Assembly (NCBI GenBank): GCA_041492185.1
Contig: JBGPWL010000015.1
Location: 1 to 64,000 of the forward strand
Length of the DNA: 64,000 bases
From: JAOAPY01 sp041492185
Lineage (GTDB): Bacteria; Acidobacteriota; Blastocatellia; Pyrinomonadales; Pyrinomonadaceae
Direction of reading: 5' to 3'
Below, piece after piece: positions 8,492-17,362 of the stretch. The position numbers and the translations under genes were made by a program. Within the stretch, counting starts at the first letter, position 1, and every line of letters begins with the position of its first letter. The notes below the pieces were generated by a model. The model was not told where the DNA came from. It searched no databases and saw only the letters and a program-made list of their open reading frames with translations.

Positions 8492-10480
8492 TTACTTCAT
8501 ATACTTATCCAAAAACTCAACGATCTGCGGATACATACGCAACCGGTTGTTCAGCTTCACAAAGCCGTGGCCTTCGTCTTCGAAGAGAATGTATTCAACC
8601 GGATGGTTTCGATCTCTCAGTGCTTTGACGATCTGTTCCGACTCGGTATAAGGCACGCGCGGATCGTTGCGTCCTTGCAAAACAAACAGCGGCGCTTTGA
8701 TGCGATCGACTTTGTAGATGGGTGAGATTGATTTTAGAAAATCGAGATCCTTTTCGAGCGTGCCATATTCGCGTTCGCGCAATTTGCGGCGATAGCCGGA
8801 CGTGCGTTTGAGGTTGGTCTCAAAGTTAGCGATGCCAAACATCTCAACCGCCGCTGACCAGATGTCGGGAAAAAGCGTGATCGCTCCCAACACCATGTAG
8901 CCGCCATAGGAACCGCCCATCACCGCAATACGTTTTGGATCGGCGCCGCCTTCGGTCTTCAACCATGCAACGGCGGCGGCCAGATCTCTCACCGAATCCT
9001 CTCGTTTGTACACATCGTCAAGATGCGTGAAGGTTTTGCCGTAACCGGTCGAGCCGCGCACATTGGGAGCGAGGATCGCGTAACCGCGCGAGAGAAAATA
9101 CTGATCGACGCCGCTGAATGTCGGCAGCGCCTGGCCTTCAGGACCGCCGTGAACGCTGACGATGACGGGTACGGAGCTGCCCCTTGTTTCGGCGGTAACC
9201 ATCGAGCCGCGCATTGGTGGAAGCGTGCCGTTATAGGTTATGAAGTTCACCCGCGTCACCTGCGGCCGGTAGTACCACGCCGGAATCACTTTTCCATCAA
9301 ACGTTTTGTAGTGAATCAGCTCCGGTTCAATGAACGAGGCTTGCGGAATGCCTGCGCGCGAGCTGTGCGTTACCTGATTCAATGTTCGATTAGCCAGATC
9401 GTAGATCCACACATCCGGATTAAAACGCGCGCCATTAAAAACCAGCGCAAGCTTCTGGCCGTCGTGCGAAAAACTCAGACCGCTGACAACACCTTTGCCG
9501 GGAAGTTTGATCGGCGGCGCTTTCGGACCGACCACCGTGATCAAAGGCTTGCCGTCTGTCTCAAGGGTTCGCACGTAAAGCTCGCTGAAACCGTCGCGAT
9601 TGATCGTATAAGCGAGCATGCCACCGTTGGGCGAGGTCTGAACCGATTCAACATCCCACTGCGATTCGTCGACTACCTCCTCGACTTTCTTTGTCTCCAG
9701 ATTCATTTCGAGCAGTGCTTGAAACTCGCGGCCATTGTCCGTGGTCAGCAAAACCGAATGACCATTCGGCAGGCAATGCGCGTTGCCAAACTCTGCCGCA
9801 CCCTCGTGCGGCGTCAGATGCTTCGGTTGTTTAGTCGCAATGTCGACGAGATAGAGATCGTTGTCGAGACTGAGTTGCTCGTTACTGTGCGAGACGATGA
9901 GTTGCCGATCCTGCGTGGACCACGTCACCGGCTCATTCGAACCGTCCTGCTGATAGACGAGCTCCTCGCGCCCGCTCGCCACCTCCATCACGTACACATC
10001 AAAGAAGTCTTTGTTGCGTTTGTTCGAGGCGTAGGCAATCCGTTTGCTGTCATGCGACCAACCGCCAAAGTTATGCCGCACTTTCGGATCGTTGGTTAAT
10101 ACGCGAATCTGCGAGCCGTCGGGCGACAGCCAGTAAAGTTGCGAGTTCTCATCGCCGCCGATTGCTTTTGCGAAGATCAAACCAGAGCCGTCGGGCGACC
10201 AGCGCACAAAATCGATTCGGTCGGGATAGAAAGTCATCTGCTCGGGCCAGCCGCCGCTCGCGCTAACCATCCATACTTGCGGCGTGCCCGTGATGTTCGT
10301 GAGAAACGCCAGTCGATCACCCGCGGGAGAAAGCGCAGGCGCCGTCGCGGAGCGGATGTTGAGATAGCGCTCGATGCCGTAAGTTTCGCGGGCGTCCGAA
10401 GTATGCGCCTTCGCAATACCGCCGAAGAATTGACCTACGATCAAGGCGCAGGACGTCAGCAGGCAGATCTTCATTCTCAT
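8492..10480 (-). CDS. S9 family serine peptidase (prolyl-oligopeptidase type)
   Basis: 662 residues with a signal peptide (about 1-27). An N-terminal TolB/PD40-like propeller (about 40-370) has repeats such as SPAGDRLAFLTN, SPDGSGLIFAKA and SHDSKRIAYAS. The C-terminal alpha/beta hydrolase has nucleophile S about 524 in GGSYGGYM, D about 605 in GRNDPRVPY and H about 638 in EDEGHGF. The propeller gates small peptides into the active site, so it is a periplasmic di- or oligopeptidase or acylaminoacyl peptidase. GGGAGA lies upstream of the ATG at 10480. Sub-class (DPP IV, AAP or POP) cannot be settled by eye. Confidence 0.9.
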   Translation of the reverse strand: MRMKICLLTSCALIVGQFFGGIAKAHTSDARETYGIERYLNIRSATAPALSPAGDRLAFLTNITGTPQVWMVSASGGWPEQMTFYPDRIDFVRWSPDGSGLIFAKAIGGDENSQLYWLSPDGSQIRVLTNDPKVRHNFGGWSHDSKRIAYASNKRNKDFFDVYVMEVASGREELVYQQDGSNEPVTWSTQDRQLIVSHSNEQLSLDNDLYLVDIATKQPKHLTPHEGAAEFGNAHCLPNGHSVLLTTDNGREFQALLEMNLETKKVEEVVDESQWDVESVQTSPNGGMLAYTINRDGFSELYVRTLETDGKPLITVVGPKAPPIKLPGKGVVSGLSFSHDGQKLALVFNGARFNPDVWIYDLANRTLNQVTHSSRAGIPQASFIEPELIHYKTFDGKVIPAWYYRPQVTRVNFITYNGTLPPMRGSMVTAETRGSSVPVIVSVHGGPEGQALPTFSGVDQYFLSRGYAILAPNVRGSTGYGKTFTHLDDVYKREDSVRDLAAAVAWLKTEGGADPKRIAVMGGSYGGYMVLGAITLFPDIWSAAVEMFGIANFETNLKRTSGYRRKLREREYGTLEKDLDFLKSISPIYKVDRIKAPLFVLQGRNDPRVPYTESEQIVKALRDRNHPVEYILFEDEGHGFVKLNNRLRMYPQIVEFLDKYMK

Positions 10481-10525
10481 ACAAAAGGTCTCCCAGTCTT
10501 TGAAAAAAAAGAGCGCGAGTTCTGA

Positions 10526-10948
10526 TCAGTCTTCTTTGTACAACGCAGCGCCAACAATCGCAGCCAGGAAATACTCAACGATTTCCCAGCCAAGCACGAT
10601 CGCTATCAGGTTAGCCGGCACCATTCCCAGTCCGGCCGCAATGACGTTTTGATAAACCACGACGCCGAACCAGGTGAACAAGGCGGCGATGATTGCCGTC
10701 TTGGGACCAGGTCCGAACCGCGGTCTGATCGCGGCGTAGCCCAGGATCATCACGATGCCAAGCACAAAAGTAATCGCCACGGCGATCACCATGAATTTCG
10801 TGCCCGGCTCTTGAAAGCCGCACCGCTTAAAAAAATCCAGCATTTCTTTGTGCAGAACTATGCCGTTCAGCACCCACTCGCCGAGGTTCAATATCAATCC
10901 TGCTACCAAACCGCCGAGCAGGACACGTCCCATATTGATCTTGCCCAT
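10526..10948 (-). CDS. Small integral membrane protein, unknown
   Basis: 140 residues with about four transmembrane helices (near 7-28, 52-72, 83-103 and 110-136). The helix pattern and GGLVAGLILNLGEWVLNG resemble bacterial DUF1761-like proteins, but I cannot place it with certainty. The ATG at 10948 has an excellent ribosome site (AAAGGAG seven nt upstream). It lies 45 bp upstream of the S9 peptidase on the same strand, so co-transcription is possible. Confidence 0.7.
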   Translation of the reverse strand: MGKINMGRVLLGGLVAGLILNLGEWVLNGIVLHKEMLDFFKRCGFQEPGTKFMVIAVAITFVLGIVMILGYAAIRPRFGPGPKTAIIAALFTWFGVVVYQNVIAAGLGMVPANLIAIVLGWEIVEYFLAAIVGAALYKED

Positions 10949-11043
10949 GTCTGTCTCCTTTTGGGGGGTTGAATCTGGGTCCAGAGCGGTCAGATGATTA
11001 TCACAGGATTGAGCGGAAGGCCAAGCTTTCCGGCGTTAGGAAC

Positions 11044-12474
11044 TTAGTTTTTCCGTCGCAGCGCGTAGAGCGCCAACCCGATCGAGTTGGCGATAACAAC
11101 CACGCTGATTATTTTTGCAGCAAACCGCAGCCGGCTTTCCACGTTGATGATCGGCACGATAGTAAATCCAATGTAGATTAGCGACACCAGAAAGCCCGAT
11201 GCGCACGCAGCTTTCAACCAAACGGGCGCCGGCACGCCAAGGGCTTTCATTCCAAACAGCGGGATCGCAAACAAGACCAGGTAAGTGGCCGCATAAAAAA
11301 CTCCGCCGGCGTTATCCAACAGTTGAAATGCTTCCTGCGCGCCGACGCCGACGAGACTGGCGAGTCCGAGCACCAGCGTCACTGCGCCGACAAACAGAAT
11401 TGAATTTACGGGCGTCTTGTATTTCGCATGCAGACGCGTGAACCAACTCGGCAGCAGGTTGTCCCAACCCGCCACCAACGGCAACCGCGTGTTTCCGGCA
11501 AAGTAGATGCTCATCAGCGCAATCTGACGAACGACGACACCGAGAATGGCAATTGAAACCACCTTGCCGACCCAGCCAAACGATCCGAAGCCCAGCGAGA
11601 GCACCTGCGGGATCGGGCTGATGAGATCGACATTGTTCGGCGAAACAAAAGCCAGCACTGAACTGGTTCCCAGAATGAACATCACTGCGATGATCGGCGC
11701 CGAGATGATCACCGAGCGGCCTATGTTGCGCGCCGGCGCGCGTGACTCACCCGCCAGAATCGCGACGTATTCGAAACCCGTGAGCGCCCCGAGGGCCAGC
11801 TTGCTAAACACATTCACGTTGTAGGCTGATAAGTGTGGGACCTTGATCGCGAAAGGATGATACTCGCCAATCGTGCCGAGCACGAGACTGAAAAGCGGGA
11901 GCAGAATCAACGCCGCAAAAGTGAGCATCAGCATCAAGCCGCCGGCGTTGTGGATCCATTTTCCCAAGCCCAGTCCGCGCGTCGCTGCCGCTATCATTCC
12001 AAACACCAGCGCGCAACTAACGATCGTGATCAGCCATTTGCTTTCCTTCATCCAGACTGCGCCCGGTCCGATCGCGTAAGAGATATTCGTGGTTACCACC
12101 AGGCCGATGCCTGCCAGAATTGAAATGGCAAAGACCCAAAGATTCCAGCCAACCATGAACGCCACGAAATCGCCAAAGGCCAGCTTGGCCCACTGATACA
12201 AGCCGCCTTCCAGCGGGATGAGCTTGTTAAGAAAGATGACGGCGGCGGCAAGTGGCAAATAAAAAGTGACGATGGCCAGCAGCCAGAAGACATTTTGTTC
12301 TTGACCGAGTTTGGCGGCATGGCCCACCCAGATGGTGCCTACGACGAAAACGACCTGCGTGAGGACAAGATCGAAGAGGCCGAGTTCTTTCTTGAGGACA
12401 GCGCTGTGCGCTTCGACTTCGCGCTCTAGTTCAGCGAGATGTGACCCGCCGATTTGATTTTCGGTTTGAGCCAT
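11044..12474 (-). CDS. APC family amino acid permease
   Basis: About 476 residues and 12-13 transmembrane helices. After a cytoplasmic N-terminus with KKELGLFDLVLTQ come the first-helix unwound segment (VVGTIWVGHA) and LIPLEGGLYQWAKLAFGDF, the amino acid/polyamine/organocation pattern. GFEYVAILAGESRAPARNIGRSVI is the conserved cytoplasmic loop after helix 6. It imports or exchanges amino acids or amines; the substrate is unknown. Start uncertain: ATG at 12474 (used) or 12510, neither with a well-spaced ribosome site. The extra residues upstream are encoded across a GC-rich hairpin, which argues for the shorter form. Confidence 0.85.
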   Translation of the reverse strand: MAQTENQIGGSHLAELEREVEAHSAVLKKELGLFDLVLTQVVFVVGTIWVGHAAKLGQEQNVFWLLAIVTFYLPLAAAVIFLNKLIPLEGGLYQWAKLAFGDFVAFMVGWNLWVFAISILAGIGLVVTTNISYAIGPGAVWMKESKWLITIVSCALVFGMIAAATRGLGLGKWIHNAGGLMLMLTFAALILLPLFSLVLGTIGEYHPFAIKVPHLSAYNVNVFSKLALGALTGFEYVAILAGESRAPARNIGRSVIISAPIIAVMFILGTSSVLAFVSPNNVDLISPIPQVLSLGFGSFGWVGKVVSIAILGVVVRQIALMSIYFAGNTRLPLVAGWDNLLPSWFTRLHAKYKTPVNSILFVGAVTLVLGLASLVGVGAQEAFQLLDNAGGVFYAATYLVLFAIPLFGMKALGVPAPVWLKAACASGFLVSLIYIGFTIVPIINVESRLRFAAKIISVVVIANSIGLALYALRRKN

Positions 12475-12576
12475 CGCTTGACGGTGTGGCCGCTCAACCA
12501 GCCCGCGCAAGCGGGCGGCATCTCCATCCCCGGGCTCACGTCTGGGGCTATTACATTCCGCTACTTCGGAGCTTAA

Positions 12577-13059
12577 TTACGCTGACGAACTATGATCGTG
12601 AACAATCCTCCAACCTGCCTTCGTTTTGCGAAACAGCAAGGTGAACGTTCCGTGCGGATCGTCATTCGCCCGCTTCAAATGCCAGCGGCCCAACACCAAA
12701 GCCGCATCTTTGCTCAGCACTGTGATTTCAAGATCTGAAAACGTCAGCACGCCCATCTTCTCGCGCGTGTTGTAGCGTTTCTTGTACTGATCAAGCACGG
12801 TTTGCCAGCCGCGACTGATGCTGTCGCCGCCAACAAATTCCGTGTCCGGCGAACGATCGTAACCATCCATGTAGCCTTCGATATCGCCGCGATTCCAGGC
12901 CGCGGCTTGCGCATCGAGTACGGCGCGAATGGCCGATTCGGTTTTCGAATTTGGTCCGGATGACGAACTGGCCCATGCGTGGGCTTGAAACATTAACGCG
13001 GCTGAACAGATGACGAGACCAAAAACGAAGCGACGAGGAAACGTTAAGCTGATTCTCAC
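12577..13059 (-). CDS. Exported SnoaL/DUF4440-like protein
   Basis: 160 residues. A signal peptide (about 1-29, ending in AHAWA) precedes an NTF2-fold domain with AIRAVLDAQAAAWNRGDIEG, YMDGYDRSPDTEF and the closing FRKTKAGWRIVHDHSS. This is the DUF4440/SnoaL-like pattern: a cone-shaped pocket fold used for ligand binding or isomerase-type reactions. Function here is not deducible. The first start is GTG at 13059 with no clear ribosome site. Confidence 0.75.
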   Translation of the reverse strand: MRISLTFPRRFVFGLVICSAALMFQAHAWASSSSGPNSKTESAIRAVLDAQAAAWNRGDIEGYMDGYDRSPDTEFVGGDSISRGWQTVLDQYKKRYNTREKMGVLTFSDLEITVLSKDAALVLGRWHLKRANDDPHGTFTLLFRKTKAGWRIVHDHSSSA

Positions 13060-13082
13060 TTGGTTGTAGCCTTCACTCTTCT

Positions 13083-13232
13083 GGCTCCGTTAGGAGCCGA
13101 ATGTTTATAGCAATTGCCTCAGACTCGAGTTGATCGCGCGGTCAGGCGCGGCATGTATAGCATGCCGCGCCCTACCGCGCTAGGTTTTTGAAGACGAGGG
13201 CGTTCTATAAATATTTCGTCCCTGACGGGACT
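13083..13232. repeat. REP-A pair flanking a palindrome
   Basis: A REP-A copy (13083-13110: GGCTCC palindrome plus tail GAATGTTTATAG) faces an inverted copy (13205-13232: CTATAAATATTTCG plus TCCC/GGGA stem). Between them an 11-bp perfect inverted repeat, GGCGCGGCATG/CATGCCGCGCC (13145-13171), has a 5-nt loop. The region is intergenic between a DUF4440-like gene and a hydrolase gene, both minus strand. Confidence 0.7.
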
Positions 13233-13248
13233 GCTCGAGAAGTTTCTC

Positions 13249-13941
13249 TCAGTGGGCGACTAGCCACGCCCGCACATCATCGCGCATCGCCGGTACGATC
13301 TCGTGACCTGCATCGTAACTTTTAACCTCAACCTCGCGGGCGCGCAGCCGCAAGCGTTCGCCATAATCGGCGACGCGCGCAGGCGGATAGAACTCATCGC
13401 GCGTTCCGGAAAGATAGAACACTGCGGCGTCAGTCGGTTTGTAGCTTTCGCTTGTCTCCCAATCGCCGGGCAGGCCGCCGCAAATCCCAACGACGCCGCG
13501 CAAGCGATCCGGATGCGTGAAAGCGAAGCGAAAATTGAGCGCGCACGTTTGCGAAAAACCAAGCAGAAAGATTTGATTCTCGTCCGCGACGCCTTCCGCA
13601 ACGAGCGTGGAAATCAAATCGAGCAACGCGCGGTGGTGCAATTCAACCGATTCTTCCGGGCGAAAGTTTGTCAGCCAGCCAAAGCCGAAACGCAGCGGCC
13701 CGTCCGGCTCTCGCGGCTCTTTTATGTGTTGGTGAAATCCCTGCAAGGAAGCAATCGCGAAATTCGCAGGCGCGATCATTTGTGCCTCGCGCATCATTTG
13801 CCGCTTGCTGGCGCCATAACCATGCAGCGCAATCAGCAGCGGCGCCGGACGTGCCTCAGGCGCGTGAAGATCGTAATAGAGTTTGATCTCGGCTGTTAGC
13901 GTGCGATCGATTTGCATAATTTCCGCGTTTGAGTCCGTCAT
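13249..13941 (-). CDS. Alpha/beta hydrolase (phospholipase/carboxylesterase type)
   Basis: 230 residues with no signal peptide. LIALHGYGASKRQMMREA gives the oxyanion region. The nucleophile serine is in LLGFSQTCAL (G-F-S-Q-T), the acid is D in GTRDEFYPP and the base is H in YDAGHEI. This fits the carboxylesterase/phospholipase family related to YpfH and acyl-protein thioesterases. Substrate unknown. ATG at 13941. It stands alone, with the ybaB gene divergent. Confidence 0.85.
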   Translation of the reverse strand: MTDSNAEIMQIDRTLTAEIKLYYDLHAPEARPAPLLIALHGYGASKRQMMREAQMIAPANFAIASLQGFHQHIKEPREPDGPLRFGFGWLTNFRPEESVELHHRALLDLISTLVAEGVADENQIFLLGFSQTCALNFRFAFTHPDRLRGVVGICGGLPGDWETSESYKPTDAAVFYLSGTRDEFYPPARVADYGERLRLRAREVEVKSYDAGHEIVPAMRDDVRAWLVAH

Positions 13942-14081
13942 TTCGCTCGTCTCTGAATAGTAAGATCAATAGTTGAAGAGCCCATGGGCTTATAGCCTAC
14001 TTTGCATTCGTGCCAGATGGAAGCTACGATGCTCCGGCGCGAACTATTCAAAGCAACTAGAACTTGAGTGAGGTAAGGCTG

Positions 14082-14399
14082 ATGAAATTCCCTGGCGGAT
14101 TGAACATTCAACAGATGATGAAGCAGGCGCAGGCGATGCAGGAGAAGATGCAGCGCGAGATGGAAGAGCTGCGCGTCGAAGCTTCGGCCGGCGGCGGCGT
14201 GGTCACGGTGCAGATGAAAGGCAATCACGAAATCGTTGCGCTGAAGATCGATCCGGAAGCCGTCAAGGAAGGCGACGTCGAGATGTTGCAGGACCTGATC
14301 GTCGCCGCCAGCAACGAAGCCAACCGCAAAGTTGATGAAGCGATGAAAGGTAAGATTGGCGGGATGCTGCCACCGGGATTAGGCGGGCTATTGGGATAG
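14082..14399 (+). CDS. ybaB: YbaB/EbfC family nucleoid-associated protein
   Basis: About 105 residues, the usual family length. The Met/Gln-rich N-terminal helix (NIQQMMKQAQAMQEKMQREMEEL) is followed by GGGVVTVQMKGNHEIVALKIDPE, the DNA-binding dimer fold, and a C-terminal GMLPPGLGGLL. It binds DNA as a dimer and helps organise the nucleoid. The ATG at 14082 with GAGGTAAGG upstream is preferred over a TTG at 14064. recR follows 83 bp later, the common ybaB-recR order, but the usual upstream dnaX is missing here. Confidence 0.92.
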   Translation: MKFPGGLNIQQMMKQAQAMQEKMQREMEELRVEASAGGGVVTVQMKGNHEIVALKIDPEAVKEGDVEMLQDLIVAASNEANRKVDEAMKGKIGGMLPPGLGGLLG

Positions 14400-14409
14400 T
14401 TAGTCATTT

Positions 14410-14472
14410 TGAACTTTGGCCTTTGATCTTTGGTCTTTGACAGTTCTGACCAAAGATCAAAGTTCAAAGACC
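14410..14472. repeat. Short tandem/inverted repeat between ybaB and recR
   Basis: A pyrimidine-rich run of CTTTGATC/TTTGGTC-like units is followed by its purine-rich complement (ACCAAAGATCAAAG, TTCAAAG). It can form a hairpin of about 18 bp. It belongs to the locus-specific short-unit repeats seen throughout this window. Confidence 0.6.
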
Positions 14473-14482
14473 CAAGAACAAG

Positions 14483-15097
14483 ATGCTGGAATACGCTGAA
14501 CCAGTTACAAAACTAATCGACGAATTCAAACGTCTGCCGAGCATCGGTCAGAAGTCTGCGCAGCGGCTGGCATTTCACATCCTGCGCATGAATCAGAGCG
14601 ATGTCGAGCGGCTTGCTTCGGCGATGCTCGAAGTTAAGCAGCGCATCATATTCTGCTCCATCTGTAACAATCTCACCGAAGTTGATCCATGCCGCTTTTG
14701 CACTTCAACGAACAGAGATCGCTCGGTAATTTGCGTGGTCGAGGAACCGCACAGTCTCGTCGCCGTCGAGAAGACGCGCAGCTACAAAGGCGTCTATCAC
14801 ATTTTGCACGGCAGCCTGTCGCCAATGCGCCACATTGGACCAAACGAGTTGCACCTGGCAAATCTCCTGCCGCGCTTGAAGCCGGAAAATAACGAAGGCG
14901 TGCAAGTAAGCGAAGTGATTCTCGCGACCAATCCCACCACCGAAGGCGAAGCCACCGCCAACTACATCAGCCGTCTGTTGAAACCGCTCGGCATTCGCAC
15001 GACGCGTATCGCGATGGGCATGCCGGTCGGCAGCGATCTCGAATATGTCGATGAAGTAACGATGGACAAGGCGCTCGCGAATCGTCACGAGATCTGA
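14483..15097 (+). CDS. recR: Recombination mediator RecR
   Basis: 204 residues. The N-terminal helix-hairpin-helix region (LPSIGQKSAQRLAFHIL) is followed by a zinc finger with C58, C61, C70 and C73, then a Toprim domain (about 80-175: VCVVEEPHSLVAVEKT and a later acidic segment, ATNPTTEGEATANYI) and a Walker-like C-terminal tail. With RecF/RecO it loads RecA on gapped DNA. All key residues are present and the length is normal. It lies downstream of ybaB. Confidence 0.96.
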   Translation: MLEYAEPVTKLIDEFKRLPSIGQKSAQRLAFHILRMNQSDVERLASAMLEVKQRIIFCSICNNLTEVDPCRFCTSTNRDRSVICVVEEPHSLVAVEKTRSYKGVYHILHGSLSPMRHIGPNELHLANLLPRLKPENNEGVQVSEVILATNPTTEGEATANYISRLLKPLGIRTTRIAMGMPVGSDLEYVDEVTMDKALANRHEI

Positions 15098-15253
15098 CCA
15101 AAGCAGTATCAAATAGACCGACCGCATGGTCAGTGATAACCGACAGCCATCTTTGACGAGCGTTTTGGCCCAGATTGTCCGCTACTGGACCGGACTCTTG
15201 ACCTCACGCCCAGCTTGCGAGCGTTGATCACACTAGTGTAAAAGGAAGTTTCG

Positions 15254-15284
15254 TTGTGCTTTCAATCAACTAGCAGGTTATAAT
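15254..15284 (+). promoter_or_regulatory. Promoter for the coiled-coil pair
   Basis: A perfect -10 TATAAT (15279-15284) with a weak -35 TTGTGC (15254-15259) at a long 19-bp spacing. It lies about 40 bp before the ribosome site (AAAGGAG) of the gene at 15328. The stretch 15098-15250 shows no gene. Confidence 0.5.
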
Positions 15285-15327
15285 GGCGGGCGTGAATTAG
15301 TGACACGGTCGCAAAGGAGATAAGACG

Positions 15328-15636
15328 ATGTTACGAATCGGACGGCCAGACCCACCAGAGTCACAAGAGTCGCAAGAGTCGTTGAAAGCTGAGGTTGGGG
15401 AACTCCTGGCCTCGCATGGTGAATTGCCAGAACAGTTTGGTGAACAGCAGGCTGTGCTAAAGAGAAACGTAGATATCTCACTTGAAAGCGAAGAGCTTGA
15501 GCTCCTAAGCGCCAAGATGGCAGAAGTACTCACACAGGCAGCACTTGCACATGAGCGGATAGTAAAAGACCAAGGTGAGATCGAGTTGCTTAAAACGGAG
15601 ACGCGCGCGCTGTTAACGCGGTTGCGCGCTGCATGA
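15328..15636 (+). CDS. Small coiled-coil protein A, unknown
   Basis: 102 residues, acidic, almost entirely predicted helix. It has an S/Q/E-rich N-terminus (PPESQESQESLKAEVGELL) and heptad-like stretches ELELLSAKMAEVLTQAALAHE and DQGEIELLKTETRALLTRL. AAAGGAG lies 8 nt before the ATG. Its stop overlaps the next start (ATGA), so the two products are coupled and may form a hetero-coiled-coil. No known family recognised. Confidence 0.6.
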   Translation: MLRIGRPDPPESQESQESLKAEVGELLASHGELPEQFGEQQAVLKRNVDISLESEELELLSAKMAEVLTQAALAHERIVKDQGEIELLKTETRALLTRLRAA

Positions 15637-15998
15637 AACCTTTGAGTTGGATCGCAGACCTCTGGAAAATCCTTGAAACTGTCGCCACTCTGACCAAAGA
15701 GGTCGAGCGCGCGAACAGCGAAATCAAAGAACTGCGCAGGGATGTGAACACCCTCACGCTTACCGTTAGCCAATTAAGAACAGACCTCGCGCACGAGACA
15801 GTGACCACAGAGCTCGTGCTCGATAATTACAAAAACGACATAGATCACGTGAAAGAAAGCATCGCGGGAAAGTTTGACGTCCTCACGACGAGATTAGACC
15901 TAAAGATTTCGGATTTCGAACGTCGCTTTCCCACCATGTTGCCGGAAGCGAAAAAGCGCCGTGCCTTAAAAGGCAAGTCCGACGAAGGACCGGATTGA
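15633..15998 (+). CDS. Small coiled-coil protein B, unknown
   Basis: 121 residues. An amphipathic N-terminus (MKPLSWIADLWKILETVATL) may touch a membrane. A long heptad region follows (KEVERANSEIKELRRDVNTL, then LTVSQLRTDLAHE), and a basic tail (EAKKRRALKGK). It starts four bases inside protein A. The pattern recalls small structural or adaptor coiled-coil proteins, but no function can be named. Confidence 0.6.
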   Translation: MKPLSWIADLWKILETVATLTKEVERANSEIKELRRDVNTLTLTVSQLRTDLAHETVTTELVLDNYKNDIDHVKESIAGKFDVLTTRLDLKISDFERRFPTMLPEAKKRRALKGKSDEGPD

Positions 15999-16025
15999 AG
16001 GATCGCGTGTGTCAGAACTCGGTCC

Positions 16026-16634
16026 CTAAAACCGCACGTGCTCAACCGCCGCACTGTCCTTACAATCGACGCACGAGTCTCCGTCGTCGTAGAAGTGTGC
16101 GTCAAACTCCACCAGTGACTTAATCGGAATATCGCCAAGATGATCCGGCGCAGAAGTGAAACGAACAATCGCGCCGCAGCCGATGATGTTCGCGCCCAGC
16201 TCTTTGACGAGCGCCACCGTTTCCTCAATCGCCTGTCCGCTGCGGATGATGTCGTCGACGATGATGCAAGGGTGCATGTCTCCCTGGTTCACGTATTGAC
16301 GAAACATGCGCTGGCCATTTTCCTGCTCGGCCCAGTAGATCTGTTGGGCGCTCAGCGCGTCACGCACGCCAAACGCGACCGGAATTCCGCCCGAGCTGGG
16401 ACTGACGATTGCTACTTTCGGCAACTGGCTCGAGATGTCGCGCTCAAGGCGAAACTTTCGGCTGAGCGCCACGGCCAAAACCTTTGCCGTGTCGTAATAA
16501 CGAAACGCCAGCGGCATTTGAAAGTAGTGCGGGGAGTGTTTGCCGGTGGGATAAACAAAATGGCCCTCGCGAAAGGCGCCGCTTCGTTGTAGCATTTGCA
16601 TTACGGAATCCGACGAAGGAATCAGGTCTACCAT
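16026..16634 (-). CDS. pyrE: Orotate phosphoribosyltransferase
   Basis: About 202 residues. The PRPP-binding motif CIIVDDIIRSGQA and the partner segment VKELGANIIGCGAIVRF mark a type I phosphoribosyltransferase. SPSSGGIPVAFGVRDAL and the N-terminal GKHSPHYFQMPLAFR fit the orotate-specific branch, which makes OMP in pyrimidine synthesis. The ATG at 16634 is chosen because GGAGATCG lies just upstream; a TTG at 16652 is less likely. No other pyr genes nearby. Confidence 0.85.
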   Translation of the reverse strand: MVDLIPSSDSVMQMLQRSGAFREGHFVYPTGKHSPHYFQMPLAFRYYDTAKVLAVALSRKFRLERDISSQLPKVAIVSPSSGGIPVAFGVRDALSAQQIYWAEQENGQRMFRQYVNQGDMHPCIIVDDIIRSGQAIEETVALVKELGANIIGCGAIVRFTSAPDHLGDIPIKSLVEFDAHFYDDGDSCVDCKDSAAVEHVRF

Positions 16635-16659
16635 TTCTCGATCTCCTGCCAAATGAAAG

Positions 16660-16735
16660 GATGAAGGATGAAGGCGGAAGGATGAAAAGCTAAGACGCGG
16701 TTACATCGTTCTTCATCTTTCATACTGCATCCTTT
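16660..16735. repeat. Short tandem/inverted repeat upstream of pyrE
   Basis: Purine-rich GGATGAA/GATGAAGG units (about 16660-16688) are followed by pyrimidine-rich TTCATC/TTTCAT units (about 16710-16735), giving an imperfect hairpin. It is one of the window's short-unit repeats, in the leader of pyrE. Confidence 0.55.
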
Positions 16736-16756
16736 GAATAACGCGCCCAGCATACA

Positions 16757-17230
16757 TCATTCAGGGCTCTTTGCTCTATCAGCGAGCGCGCGAATGATCA
16801 ACCGACGCTGATCGTCCGCCAACGTTTCAGGCAAAGCGTCGAGCGGAAACCACGCGGCATTTTTCACTTCGAGACTGCGCGGCCGGGCTTCGCCTTTCGC
16901 GCGACAACGAAAAACAATCTCGATGTGCTTCGGTCTTCGGAGTGTTCGGACGAAAGCGATTTCGATATGCTCGAGTTCAAGCCCAACTTCTTCGTGCAAT
17001 TCTCGTCGCAACGCCGCTTCCGGTTGTTCATCCGTCGCGAGGAAACCGCCGGGAATACCCCAGCCGCTGCCTGCGCGAAAGACATGCTCAAGCAGCAGCA
17101 CCCGATCCTGATCGTCGATGATTACAGCCCCTGCCGTAACCGTGAATCTTGTCTGGCTAAAGCGCGACAAGAAACGACGGATGCCGGCAGGTGTGCGACG
17201 GAACATAGCAGCGAGAAAGTCTTTCAGCAT
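16757..17230 (-). CDS. Nudix hydrolase
   Basis: 157 residues. The Nudix box is complete: GGFLATDEQPEAALRRELHE followed by EVGL fits G-x5-E-x7-R-E-U-x-E-E-x-G-U. A basic N-terminus (RRTPAGIRRFLSRFSQTRF) precedes the beta-sheet start FTVTAGAVIIDDQDRVLLL. Nudix enzymes cleave nucleoside diphosphates linked to another group; the substrate is unknown. The C-terminal segment NAAWFPLDALPETLAD is typical of the fold. ATG at 17230 without a clear ribosome site. Confidence 0.88.
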   Translation of the reverse strand: MLKDFLAAMFRRTPAGIRRFLSRFSQTRFTVTAGAVIIDDQDRVLLLEHVFRAGSGWGIPGGFLATDEQPEAALRRELHEEVGLELEHIEIAFVRTLRRPKHIEIVFRCRAKGEARPRSLEVKNAAWFPLDALPETLADDQRRLIIRALADRAKSPE

Positions 17231-17253
17231 TTCTCGGGGAGCTTAACACACGC

Positions 17254-17362
17254 GCTGTCCGACAAACTTCAGTTTGCCGTTCCTGTTCACCACGGACACG
17301 TATTGGCCAACGGAAGGTCAGCTAGCAATCCTTAGCGACAAGCTGAAGTTTGTCGGACAGCT
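17254..17362. repeat. Inverted repeat, family D-like
   Basis: GCTGTCCGACAAACTTCAG (17254-17272) and its near complement CTGAAGTTTGTCGGACAGC (17343-17361) flank about 70 bp. The CTTCAGTTTG/AAGCTGAAGTTTG core is similar in design to the repeats at 26690-26780 and 62530-62605. It lies between divergent genes. Confidence 0.6.

Noticed and set aside
9023..10099. 358-codon plus-strand frame
   Set aside because: Lies entirely antisense to the S9 peptidase, whose motifs are clear. Its product is Arg/His-rich, as expected for a shadow frame.
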